Below, one piece after another: positions 43,065-50,847 of a stretch of DNA of 64,000 bases. The translations under genes and the position numbers were made by a program. The stretch comes from Clostridia bacterium (lineage in GTDB: Bacteria; Bacillota; Clostridia; Oscillospirales; Acutalibacteraceae). The DNA is taken from assembly GCA_017537365.1 (NCBI GenBank), contig JAFYKZ010000022.1, positions 38,519 through 102,518 of the forward strand, in the 5' to 3' direction. The first letter of the stretch is position 1. Each line of letters starts with the position of its first letter. The notes beneath the pieces were generated by a model that ran no database searches, had not been told where the DNA came from, and saw nothing but the letters and a program-made list of their open reading frames with translations.

Positions 43065-44024
43065 TTACTTATAACTCGAAGTTATACATAAGTATTCTTC
43101 AAGGCAGAGACCGCTGTTATAAACTGCGGTTGCGGTTTCAACTCCTAAATATCTCACATGCCAAGGCTCATAAATATAACCTGTTATAGATTCTTTACCC
43201 TGAGGGTAGCGGATAATAAATCCGTATTTATAGCAGTTTTGAGCTAGCCAATTAGCCTCGGGAGAACCTGCAAAGCTTGAATTTGCTTTGTTAATATCAA
43301 AGGCTAGTCCTGTTTGGTGCTCGGAGTGGCCCGGTCTTGCGGAATAACGGTCTGCGGCGGCGGCTCCGTCTCTTTTAACATAATTGTTATAAAGGGATTT
43401 TTGGGTGGAATAGCTTCTGAATCCTGATTTAACAAAAAGATTCAAACCTTCTGCCTTGGCGGCGGCAAACATTTCCTGCAAAGCGGCATTTGCGGCAGGA
43501 TTAACACCCGGATTATAAGTGCTAGGCAGAGGATAGGTTTTGTTTGCGATTAAAATGCCGTTAATATATGTAGCTTCGGGCTCAACAGGTGCAATATAAG
43601 GGGTTACAGTAACCGAAACATTTGCAAAAATATTCGGGTTATCCTGAGAGCGAACGGTAACAGTGCAGTTTCCGACACTAACACCTGTTATTCTGCCGAT
43701 ATTATTAACCGTTGCAATAGCGGTGTTATCACTGGACCAGATTTCTGCTTTGTTGGTTGCATTTGCAGGATGCATTGTAACTATCGGCATATCGGTTGAG
43801 CCTTGCATAACAGTAACTGAATATTTATTGAGGGTTATTTTCTCAACCGCTATATGAACAGGTTTTGGCGGCTCAACCTTTTCTTCTTCAACCGGAACAT
43901 CGGTGCTAACTACGGGCGAAGCTTCGGATGAAGTTTCCTTATTGTTTGAGCAACCGACAAAAGCCGATAAACCTATAAGGCATATTGTTAAAAGAGAAAG
44001 TGTTTTAAGAGAAAATTTTTTCAT
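43065..44024 (-). CDS. VanY-like D-alanyl-D-alanine carboxypeptidase lipoprotein
   Basis: A 319-aa lipoprotein: signal peptide and lipobox SAFVGC (Cys at about 25), a Ser/Glu/Pro-rich spacer, a Big-2 Ig-like domain (about 60-140), and a C-terminal M15B peptidase. Zinc and catalytic residues are seen in SGFRSYSTQ, SARPGHSEHQTGLAFDI and EPWHVRYLG. The enzyme trims the terminal D-Ala from cell-wall peptides. The gene starts 5 bases after the AAA gene, with only a weak AGGA upstream, so translation may be coupled. Confidence 0.9.
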   Translation of the reverse strand: MKKFSLKTLSLLTICLIGLSAFVGCSNNKETSSEASPVVSTDVPVEEEKVEPPKPVHIAVEKITLNKYSVTVMQGSTDMPIVTMHPANATNKAEIWSSDNTAIATVNNIGRITGVSVGNCTVTVRSQDNPNIFANVSVTVTPYIAPVEPEATYINGILIANKTYPLPSTYNPGVNPAANAALQEMFAAAKAEGLNLFVKSGFRSYSTQKSLYNNYVKRDGAAAADRYSARPGHSEHQTGLAFDINKANSSFAGSPEANWLAQNCYKYGFIIRYPQGKESITGYIYEPWHVRYLGVETATAVYNSGLCLEEYLCITSSYK

Positions 44025-44029
44025 AATAA

Positions 44030-46627
44030 TTAATAATCAAATCCTATTTTATAAGTTTCTTGCTTTATTGGAATTTCTTGTACAATATCTTGAAGAGTGA
44101 TGGTGGTTATAACATCGGGGTCTTCGCTAGTATAGGTGTTTTTAGCGTGCTCTTGCAAGGTTTTTTCAAACAGGTTGCGAATATAACGAGCATTACCAAA
44201 GTTTTCTTGCTCACGAGCAGAAGCTAATATCATACTCAAACGGTTATAAGCATCATCGTCAAGGCGAAGTCCGTTTTTAATTACCAGATTAACAAACATA
44301 GAAAGAAGCTCATCGGTTGAGTAATCAGAAAACTCTAACTTCTTAGCAATACGCGATTCAAAACCTGGATTAGAGTCTAAGAGGTCTTGTATTTCCTTGG
44401 TGTAACCTGCGAAAATAACAACGAGTCGGTCGCGGTTATCCTCCATTTGCTTAATAAGCTCGGCAATACATTCCTCACGGAAAGAATTTGTGCCTGTTGA
44501 ACCGTTGGTGGTTGCAAGGGTATAAGCTTCGTCGATAAAGAGAACTCCGCCATAAGCTGCTTCACATTTTTGAGCAGTTAAAGGCGCGGTATGACCGATA
44601 TATTTACCGATAAGGTCTTTTGCAGAACATTCAATAACCTTATTTTGCTTTATGAAACCGATTCCATGCAAAATTTCTGCCATAAGTCTTGCAACGGTTG
44701 TTTTACCTGTACCTGGATTTCCTGTAAATACCATATGCATATTTGGTTTCTGCATTTTGGCATTTCCGCTTTCACTGAGCTTTTTCTGGAAGGTAAGATA
44801 TTGCTCAATACCCTTAACCTCGCTCTTAACATTTTCAAGACCTGTAAGAGAATTAAGTTCTTCCCAAATCTCTTCATTACTGCGGCGGTTTTGGGTTGCG
44901 GGAATATCTTTGCAAAGAAGGGTATTAGAAATATTAATTTCGCGGTTAAAATGATTGAAAAGTATGGTTTCTATCGTAAGGTCGATAAAGGCTTTGCTTT
45001 TTAGCTCGCTTTCACCGTATTTATCAATAACGTAATATTCAAGAGTCTCTTTAAAGCCTTCTTCAACTTCATAGTTTTGAGTTAGCTCTTCCATTATTAA
45101 CTCAACAACCTTTGCTTGACTCATATCGTTAATTTGAAGTCGGTAAGCTAGAAGACCGTCATAAAAATCTTTGTATTCACCAAGAGCGCTGTCAAGCTGA
45201 CGCTTTTCACCGCTTACAATAACAAAAACCTTTTTATTGTTATCTTTTATTGCATTTGTAAGCTTTGTCATCTGCAAGGAGAGGTTTTCGGCGGTTCCAA
45301 CCGAACGGATAAGCTCCATTTCTTTAAGTAAAAGAATAGTATCCTTTTCAGCGCCTGTTATTGCATTAATAATTCCATTAAAGCCATCCTTTGAAAAATG
45401 CATGGTTTTGAAATTGGTGTTTTTTAAATAGCCGTAATAGTTTGAAGTATTAGCCATAAATTGACCTATTTCATCTGCAAAGTTTTCATCATTGGTATGA
45501 ATAACCATATTAAAAGGAATCAGCGGGATTTTATCACTGCCAACTGAAAAGCGGTTGATAATATATTTGATTATTCCGTCAATTTGCTTTTTGCTATCAT
45601 TAGTAAACGGTATGTTTTCTAATTGGCGCATTTTTGAGAAATAATAGAAATTTCCGTTTAGCGAAACACCCTTAGTTTTATTTTTTTCAATAATAAATCT
45701 TGCTAAGGTTAGAGCATCAACATTATATTTATCAGAAAGATAGCAAATATATGCGGCAACGCGGTCGGGACATTGTTTATAAAGGCAATTTCCACAACCT
45801 CTGTTTTCGGTTAAGTTTTCTTTTAATTGATTAAAATATAGTCTATCCTGAACATCATTTTTTGTAACATAGAAATTGATTATTTCGGGAATTTGAGATT
45901 TTTTAACCTTTTTGCAAAGCGGAACATAATTATAAACTATTTGAGAGTCGGTAATGGCGGAAACACATAAATATCCGTTTTTAAGAATAGTCATAGCTGC
46001 CATAACGGGAGTAACCTCTAAAAAAGAATAATCCTCGGCGGGAATAGCCATTTCGGCAAATGCAGGATATTCAGGTTTCTTGCGGTATTTTTCGGTAAGT
46101 ATTTGCTGATACACAGCCTCAACATCAAGGTTATTTGATTTGCAAACATATTCGATGTAAACCGCCATTTTATAAGGACAAAAAGCAAGGTCGCCTTCGC
46201 AGGTGCTACATAAACTTTTAACACTTAGGTTTTTTATATTAACACTATGAATTCGAGGATAAGCCGAGCTGGGATTCATATTTGAATTTGTTTTAGCATA
46301 AAATTCGGTAAGTCTTTCGAGGCGATTGTATTTTCCGGCATTATGGCAAAGCTCCATATATTCAAAAGGAATAATATCTTCTTTTTGTTGCGGTGTGATA
46401 TTAAAAAAATCTTTGCAATGAATACGGTATGTAAAAAGCCATAAATCCTTATTATTGCTAATAGGACTAATTTCCGAAATCAGCTCATTAAAACTTCTAA
46501 CAATCTTTTTAAAGCTTTTCTTTTCTTCCGCCTTTTTCTCCTCTGCTTTTTGAACGGGAGCAGTAGGGGTTGTTTGAGCGGGAGGGGTTTGAGGGGTTGG
46601 TGCTGCCGGTGTTTGAACGTCTGCCAT
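44030..46627 (-). CDS. CbxX/CfxQ-type AAA+ ATPase with Cys-rich N-terminal region
   Basis: An 865-aa protein I cannot name beyond its domains. A Pro/Ala/Thr-rich start (1-40) precedes an unknown region with two cysteine clusters, CSTCEGDLAFC (about 139-149) and CGNCLYKQC (about 276-284), each a C-x2-C-x5/6-C set suited to zinc or Fe-S. A middle AAA-like module (about 350-600) has lost Walker A. The C-terminal AAA+ is intact: GNPGTGKTT (about 636), LFIDEAYTLA (about 696) and a 'GNARYIRNLFEK' sensor. It resembles SpoVK/CbxX. It shares its start sequence GGAGAAAAAATCATG with the genes at 12804 and 48061. Its neighbours are envelope proteins, so an envelope-linked remodelling role is inferred. 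Confidence 0.82.
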   Translation of the reverse strand: MADVQTPAAPTPQTPPAQTTPTAPVQKAEEKKAEEKKSFKKIVRSFNELISEISPISNNKDLWLFTYRIHCKDFFNITPQQKEDIIPFEYMELCHNAGKYNRLERLTEFYAKTNSNMNPSSAYPRIHSVNIKNLSVKSLCSTCEGDLAFCPYKMAVYIEYVCKSNNLDVEAVYQQILTEKYRKKPEYPAFAEMAIPAEDYSFLEVTPVMAAMTILKNGYLCVSAITDSQIVYNYVPLCKKVKKSQIPEIINFYVTKNDVQDRLYFNQLKENLTENRGCGNCLYKQCPDRVAAYICYLSDKYNVDALTLARFIIEKNKTKGVSLNGNFYYFSKMRQLENIPFTNDSKKQIDGIIKYIINRFSVGSDKIPLIPFNMVIHTNDENFADEIGQFMANTSNYYGYLKNTNFKTMHFSKDGFNGIINAITGAEKDTILLLKEMELIRSVGTAENLSLQMTKLTNAIKDNNKKVFVIVSGEKRQLDSALGEYKDFYDGLLAYRLQINDMSQAKVVELIMEELTQNYEVEEGFKETLEYYVIDKYGESELKSKAFIDLTIETILFNHFNREINISNTLLCKDIPATQNRRSNEEIWEELNSLTGLENVKSEVKGIEQYLTFQKKLSESGNAKMQKPNMHMVFTGNPGTGKTTVARLMAEILHGIGFIKQNKVIECSAKDLIGKYIGHTAPLTAQKCEAAYGGVLFIDEAYTLATTNGSTGTNSFREECIAELIKQMEDNRDRLVVIFAGYTKEIQDLLDSNPGFESRIAKKLEFSDYSTDELLSMFVNLVIKNGLRLDDDAYNRLSMILASAREQENFGNARYIRNLFEKTLQEHAKNTYTSEDPDVITTITLQDIVQEIPIKQETYKIGFDY

Positions 46628-46654
46628 GATTTTTTCTCCTTTTATGTAAATACT

Positions 46655-47389
46655 TTAAAGTTTATTAATAAATGCGCATAATTTGTTTATATCAGATACA
46701 GATAACACAGCTTGTCTGTTTTGGATATAAGCTAATAAACCATCCGTTTCGTCATTAGAGCAAGAGAAAACAGGAGTTTTTTGCTCGCCTGATATGCTGA
46801 CGGTGGCTTCCGGGTTAGAAAAATATACCGCCGCATTAACATAGGTATTAAAACCGTTATTTCTCATATTTTTTGCAAGGCGGTAAACATGAGTACCAAC
46901 CTGCTTTACGGGGCTATAAAACTCTTTTGAATATTCTCCGCCCTGACGGCCGATTTTATGCTGAATCCAATGAGAATTTTCGGCATCGCCCACAATATGC
47001 CCGTTCATATTTTTGTTTTCAATAACGAAAACTCCTGTCGGTCCAACAACTATCATATCAAGCTCGCTTTTTTTGCCTTCAAAGCAAACACTTGTGTTTT
47101 GGAAACCGTAATATTCGTCGGGCAGGCGTTTTATAATATCTGATAATTCGTCTTCTCCGAACACACCTGATTCGAGAATGGAATATTTTTTATGGAAAAT
47201 TGCTGCATACACACCGCTTATGAGGAAACCTAGCATAATCGGAATAGCCAAAATCCCAAGACTTAATGCGCTAAGTGGCAAAAATCCAATGAAACATCCA
47301 ATGCAAATAAACAGGCTTGTTTTAAATTTTGATTTTTGTTCTTCGTATTCTTCTTCTAGATTTAAGTTTTTCTTAATTATCTGAGCCAT
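46655..47389 (-). CDS. membrane-anchored NERD-domain protein
   Basis: A 244-aa protein with a charged N-terminus, two adjacent membrane spans (about 25-66), and a NERD (nuclease-related) domain. The fold's key residues are in place: GVFGEDEL (75-82), Asp111 in SELDMIVV, and Glu124-x-Lys126 in FVIENKN, the pattern of the PD-(D/E)xK nucleases. Function of NERD proteins is poorly known; some occur in defence or plasmid contexts. It lies 28 bases upstream of the AAA gene and is probably in its operon. Confidence 0.82.
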   Translation of the reverse strand: MAQIIKKNLNLEEEYEEQKSKFKTSLFICIGCFIGFLPLSALSLGILAIPIMLGFLISGVYAAIFHKKYSILESGVFGEDELSDIIKRLPDEYYGFQNTSVCFEGKKSELDMIVVGPTGVFVIENKNMNGHIVGDAENSHWIQHKIGRQGGEYSKEFYSPVKQVGTHVYRLAKNMRNNGFNTYVNAAVYFSNPEATVSISGEQKTPVFSCSNDETDGLLAYIQNRQAVLSVSDINKLCAFINKL

Positions 47390-47422
47390 TTTTATATTCC
47401 TTAAATAATTATGTTATTAATG

Positions 47423-48061
47423 TTATGAGTTAAAATGTCTTACATCATAGGTGCAATTAAGAAAAGAAATATCAACATTTGTTTTCGAAAGTGTATCGCT
47501 TTCAAAAATAAATGTCCAAACAAAGTGGGAATAAGGGGGTAGAGCAGGACGGTTAATAGTACCGAACGAAGCACTTGCAAAAACACCATCTTTATTGGCA
47601 AAAGTAAGGTTATCTACAATGATATTAGAAACATTGTTTGAAAAACCGTTTATCACAAAACATTCGGCAATAAGTTTTCCGTTTTCCCAGTAAACATGGC
47701 GAGGTTTAATGGAAACGGCATTTATATCATAAGCATTGTTAGTAAGATTAGTGAATTCTAAAACAGGTTTAACCTGAGTAGTTTCAGTTTTGCTTTCGGT
47801 TTTATTATCAGTTTTATTATCAGTTTTGTTATCAGGCTTACTTTCGGGTTTGCTTTCAGGTGTACTCTCAGGTTTGCTTTCCGGTTCACTAGTTGTCTGA
47901 CTTTCAGTAGTGTTTTCAGTAGTGCTCGCGGGTAGGCTTTCGATTGTACTTTCGATTTCACTTACAGCAGGGGGATCGATTTTGACGGTTTTTGTTTTGC
48001 AACCTGTAAAAGTTGCGAAAACAAGGATTGAGATGATAGTTAATGCGATAATTTTTTTCAT
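47423..48061 (-). CDS. repeat-rich lipoprotein with SLAP-like C-terminal domain
   Basis: A 212-aa lipoprotein. Signal peptide with lipobox FATFTGC (Cys at about 20), then a low-complexity wall-spanning region built of short repeats (SKPEST, SKPESKP, DNKT repeated), then a beta-rich domain (about 100-212) with 'VYWENGKLIAECFVINGFSNNV'. This resembles SLAP-type domains, but the match is from memory. Its leader is nearly identical to that of the zinc-ribbon protein at 11608-12804. The gene heads the block with the NERD and AAA genes, 33 bases apart. Confidence 0.72.
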   Translation of the reverse strand: MKKIIALTIISILVFATFTGCKTKTVKIDPPAVSEIESTIESLPASTTENTTESQTTSEPESKPESTPESKPESKPDNKTDNKTDNKTESKTETTQVKPVLEFTNLTNNAYDINAVSIKPRHVYWENGKLIAECFVINGFSNNVSNIIVDNLTFANKDGVFASASFGTINRPALPPYSHFVWTFIFESDTLSKTNVDISFLNCTYDVRHFNS

Positions 48062-48143
48062 GATTTTTTCTCCTTAAACTTTTTGAATTTTTGGAATTTT
48101 TATTTCCTACATTTATAAAGGGGAATGAAGAATTAAAAAGGTT
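48062..48143 (-). promoter_or_regulatory. shared leader, copy 2 (possible ECF-type promoter)
   Basis: See the copy at 12805-12886: AACCTTTTT (48135-48143), 10 nt, TCCCCTTTATA (48114-48124), then AAGGAGAAAAAATCATG. Spacing is the same in both copies. Confidence 0.5.
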
Positions 48144-48158
48144 TTAAATTTTTAAAAA

Positions 48159-49007
48159 TTATTTAAATTCTATAATATGAGTATGCACTTTTTCGGTTTT
48201 GCATCCGAGTGCAATTATGCCCTCTTTTTTGGTTATATCCTTGCTATCGCCTTTGGTTGAGCAGATTCCAGCCCATGGTTCAATGCAGATAAAAGGAGCG
48301 CCGATAGGATGCCATAAAAGAAGATAATCAAAACCTTCAAACCATATATTATCGGTCTTTTTAGTTTCTCGGTTTATAAGGCTTACCTTTTTTGATTTAA
48401 TGTTTTTGAAAATTAAAGAGTCTAATTCAAAATAATCCTCTTTTAAGGAAAGGGTGTTGCCGCTTTCTAAAATTGTTTCGTATTTGCCTGAAAAAACAGG
48501 ACCTTCTAAAAGCGCGGTTTTTAAGACTTCTTCTTTTTCGAAAACAACATCATAAGCTTCAATGCCTTCGGGACAAGCATAGCTTTCATGCGAGCCGATT
48601 GAATAATACATTGTGTTTTCCGATTTATTTAAAACAAAATATTCAACCAAAATTTTATCAAAACTGAGAGTATATTTAACCCGAAGCTCGAAACAGAAAG
48701 GAAATATTTTTAAGGTTTCGGCGTTTGATTTTAAAAGAAAGGTTGCGGTATTTTTATCGGCTTTTTCAACATCAAACAAAAGGTCTGAGGCAAAGCCGTG
48801 CATTTGCATTTTATAGGTTTTGCCGTTTAATGAATATTCGTCATCAGGTAAACGGCTGCAAATAGGAAACAAAATCGGAGAAACACCCGACCAATATTCA
48901 GGATTTCCCGACCACATACGGTCTTCTCCGTTTTTTAAAACTCTGCGGATTTCCGCGCCTATTTCGGTTATTTCTACATTTAATATACCATTATTTAAAG
49001 TTATCAT
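48159..49007 (-). CDS. aldose 1-epimerase family protein (LacX-like)
   Basis: A 282-aa protein of the galactose mutarotase superfamily, LacX branch. It begins MITLNNGILNVEITEIGAEIRRV, and has 'SGVSPILFPICSRL', a catalytic-type His in 'KMQMHGFASD', and 'CIEPWAGICS' near the end with the usual Glu. It would interconvert sugar anomers; the sugar is unknown. GGGGGAA precedes the ATG. It is the first gene of the minus-strand block, but a promoter-like leader restarts transcription after it. Confidence 0.87.
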   Translation of the reverse strand: MITLNNGILNVEITEIGAEIRRVLKNGEDRMWSGNPEYWSGVSPILFPICSRLPDDEYSLNGKTYKMQMHGFASDLLFDVEKADKNTATFLLKSNAETLKIFPFCFELRVKYTLSFDKILVEYFVLNKSENTMYYSIGSHESYACPEGIEAYDVVFEKEEVLKTALLEGPVFSGKYETILESGNTLSLKEDYFELDSLIFKNIKSKKVSLINRETKKTDNIWFEGFDYLLLWHPIGAPFICIEPWAGICSTKGDSKDITKKEGIIALGCKTEKVHTHIIEFK

Positions 49008-49100
49008 GTTTTTAATTCCCCCAAAAGAGAGTATATTTTAATTATACAGTTATTCTTTGAATTTTGCAATAACTATTCATTTTATATTGTCTTTAATAAA

Positions 49101-49187
49101 CGGGAGGGCACAGAGGTCTCGGCTGCCGCCTCGGTCGGTGCTTCTGCTTCGCAGAGGTGTCCACAGGACACCCGCACACTCCCCTAC
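49101..49187 (-). repeat. ~88-bp REP-family repeat, right copy (inverted)
   Basis: Reverse complement of the repeat at 42908-42997, with a few changes. It starts CGGGAGGGCACAGAGG and ends CACTCCCCTAC. The two copies bound the 43.0-49.0 kb gene block and lie just upstream of the SLOG leader. Confidence 0.8.
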
Positions 49188-49207
49188 GATATAATATAAA
49201 AACTATA

Positions 49208-49236
49208 TTGATTTTTGTTTTTATATATGTTAAAAT
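49208..49236 (+). promoter_or_regulatory. SigA promoter of the structured leader
   Basis: -35 TTGATT and -10 TAAAAT, 17-bp spacer. Transcription would begin at the first bases of the long hairpin. Confidence 0.7.
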
Positions 49237-49240
49237 TTAT

Positions 49241-49387
49241 TTGCGACGCAAACTGAATAAAAAACTCTAACGACGGGAAAATACCTTGGTAAAAGGTGTT
49301 TCCCTTATCCCTCGTTGGAGTTAGTTTGCGTCGCAACAAACTGAGGGTAAACACTTTTTCGGCACACCTCTCGGGGTGTGCTTTTTT
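49241..49387 (+). ncRNA. candidate cis-regulatory leader RNA with terminator
   Basis: The first 95 nt form a nearly closed hairpin: TTGCGACGCAAACT pairs with AGTTTGCGTCGCAA (14 bp), then AACTCTAACGA..GGGA with TCCCTCGTTGGAGTT, then ATACCTT with AAGGTGT. Downstream, AGGGTAAACAC can pair instead with GTGTTTCCCT of the hairpin, and a second CAAACTGA can compete for AGTTTG. A terminator (GCACACC/GGGGTGTGC plus six T, 49362-49386) stands right before the ribosome site GAGGTG. That is how a riboswitch or attenuator is built. I know no class with this sequence. It could instead be a fold-back mobile element. Confidence 0.55.
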
Positions 49388-49400
49388 ATTGAGGTGAATT

Positions 49401-49781
49401 ATGGAAAATAAAAAATTACCAACCAAACGAGTTGTTATTGCAGGTTGCAGGGATTACGAAAATTACAAACAAGCAAAAGAGTTTATTGATATATGTTTAT
49501 CTAATGTTCGAAAAGAAAATGAAATTATTATTGTTTCAGGCGGAGCAAAAGGAGCAGACGCTATTGGAGAGCGGTATGCAAAAGAAAATGGTTTCGCGGT
49601 TGAAAAATACCCTGCCGATTGGGAAAAATACGGCAAAAGCGCAGGACCTATAAGGAATAAGCAAATGGCAGAAATCAGCGATTATGTAATCTGTTTTTGG
49701 GACGAAAAAAGCAAAGGCACAAAATCAATGATAGATTATGCTAAAAAATTAAATAAACCCATTAAAATAAAAATCGTATAA
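49401..49781 (+). CDS. SLOG-family protein, YspA/DUF2493-like
   Basis: A 126-aa protein beginning KRVVIAGCRDYENY, with SGGAKGADAIGERYAKENG, 'YPADWEKYGKSAGPIRNKQMAEISDYVICFWDEKSKGT' in order. These are the hallmarks of the YspA-type SLOG family, which bind a nucleotide-like ligand through the SGGAKGAD loop and occur often in phages and defence-linked loci. GAGGTG lies 7 bases before the ATG. The gene is nearly identical over its first 50 codons to the partial gene at 63847. It lies behind a structured leader. Ligand unknown. Confidence 0.85.
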   Translation: MENKKLPTKRVVIAGCRDYENYKQAKEFIDICLSNVRKENEIIIVSGGAKGADAIGERYAKENGFAVEKYPADWEKYGKSAGPIRNKQMAEISDYVICFWDEKSKGTKSMIDYAKKLNKPIKIKIV

Positions 49782-49856
49782 TTTATTGTATGGTCGCTCA
49801 TGCCGCGACGGGCACGCCCTTTCTTATGTAGGCGAAAAGAAAGGGCGAAAAGATTC

Positions 49857-49889
49857 GCCTAAGGGGGAATTTCGATTTCCCCCTTAGGC
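49857..49889. repeat. palindromic repeat
   Basis: Perfect 13-bp arms GCCTAAGGGGGAA/TTCCCCCTTAGGC with a 7-nt loop. Just before it, GCCCTTTCTT and AAGAAAGGGC (49817-49846) form another fold-back. Degraded repeat tissue. Confidence 0.6.
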
Positions 49890-49914
49890 AACAAGGTTTA
49901 ATTTTTATTAAAAA

Positions 49915-49953
49915 GCCGCCAAAGTGTGAAAACTGTGTTTTCAATTTGGCGGC
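49915..49953. terminator. hairpin downstream of SLOG gene
   Basis: Outer stem GCCGCCAAA/TTTGGCGGC and inner stem TGAAAAC/GTTTTCA make a long hairpin. It has A-rich sequence before and T-rich after, so it could stop transcription from either side. The rest of 49954-50097 has a CCCCAAACGAGTATGGCTTCGCCG remnant and no gene. Confidence 0.55.
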
Positions 49954-50097
49954 AAGTTTATATTTATTTTATAGATATATTTTTGTTGCCATACCCCCAA
50001 ACGAGTATGGCTTCGCCGTTAATTCGATATAGCCCGAAAACGTAAAGTGTAAAATAAAAAATAGTCCCCTACAATATATCAATTTAATTTATAAAAA

Positions 50098-50122
50098 AAC
50101 AGGAGGTGTTTCGCCTCCTGTT
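50098..50122 (-). terminator. terminator after XRE gene
   Basis: Stem AACAGGAGG/CCTCCTGTT; on the minus strand followed by TTTTTTTAT, 8 nt after the XRE stop. Confidence 0.75.
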
Positions 50123-50129
50123 ACGATTT

Positions 50130-50741
50130 TTAATCCTTGCTTATAACCTTTTTTTGCCAGGATTTCTTATTGCATTTAGGACATCTCATATATCTTGTTC
50201 TGCCCATATGAGGAGCCAAGTTAACCGCTTTAAATGTTGGAACATATTTATGACCACATTCTTTGCATTCATAATATCCTGCAACCTGCTCAATTTTTAA
50301 AGCAAAGAAAACTCCAACAAAACAAGGAATAAAGCCTGAAAAAGTTAAAATTATTCTTAGCCAATACTCCATTTCAATATATGAAGCTATAATTATCGGA
50401 AGTAACAAAACAAGAACAGAGAGAATTCCGATAACCCATTCGAGTGTTAAAAGTCTTTTATCCGCTTTTTCTTTTTCCTTTATCATTTCAAGTAAGTTTT
50501 TTTCTAATTCTTTATTATAATTATCCATTTTAACAACCTCCCCGGATAATAAATCATTAACATTTATTTTTAAAATATCACAAAGCTCGAGCATAATCGA
50601 AGAATCGGGCATGGTTTTTCCCGTTTCCCATTTTGAAACCGCTCTATCGGTGATGTTCAGTTTTTCTGCCAACTGCATTTGAGTCAGATTTTGTTGTTTT
50701 CGGCATTCGGCTATAAATTTTCCGATTTTGATTTGGTCCAT
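50130..50741 (-). CDS. XRE-family regulator with membrane spans and zinc ribbon
   Basis: A 203-aa protein. HTH_3 domain at about 6-62 ('NLTQMQLAEKLNITDRAVSKWETGKTMPD'), a charged helical linker, two membrane spans (about 103-122 and 128-148), then a zinc ribbon (CKECGHKY ... CPKCNKKS, about 157-195). Membrane-tethered XRE regulators of this design occur in Firmicutes and may respond to envelope state, which is inference. No target is evident; the DUF4097 operon lies upstream on the same strand. Confidence 0.82.
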   Translation of the reverse strand: MDQIKIGKFIAECRKQQNLTQMQLAEKLNITDRAVSKWETGKTMPDSSIMLELCDILKINVNDLLSGEVVKMDNYNKELEKNLLEMIKEKEKADKRLLTLEWVIGILSVLVLLLPIIIASYIEMEYWLRIILTFSGFIPCFVGVFFALKIEQVAGYYECKECGHKYVPTFKAVNLAPHMGRTRYMRCPKCNKKSWQKKVISKD

Positions 50742-50847
50742 TTGCCTCCTCCTTTCGATTATAGTTTAAGCGAAAACCTTGAAAAAGTCTACAAACCCAC
50801 GGTTGAGTGGGGAGATTCAGGCCGTTGGGCGAGAAGAATTTAAAGTT

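Noticed and set aside
49184..49426. 80-aa minus-strand reading frame over the leader before the 49.4-kb SLOG gene
   Set aside because: It runs antisense through a promoter, hairpin and terminator, is rich in basic residues typical of a chance frame, and overlaps the real gene's start.
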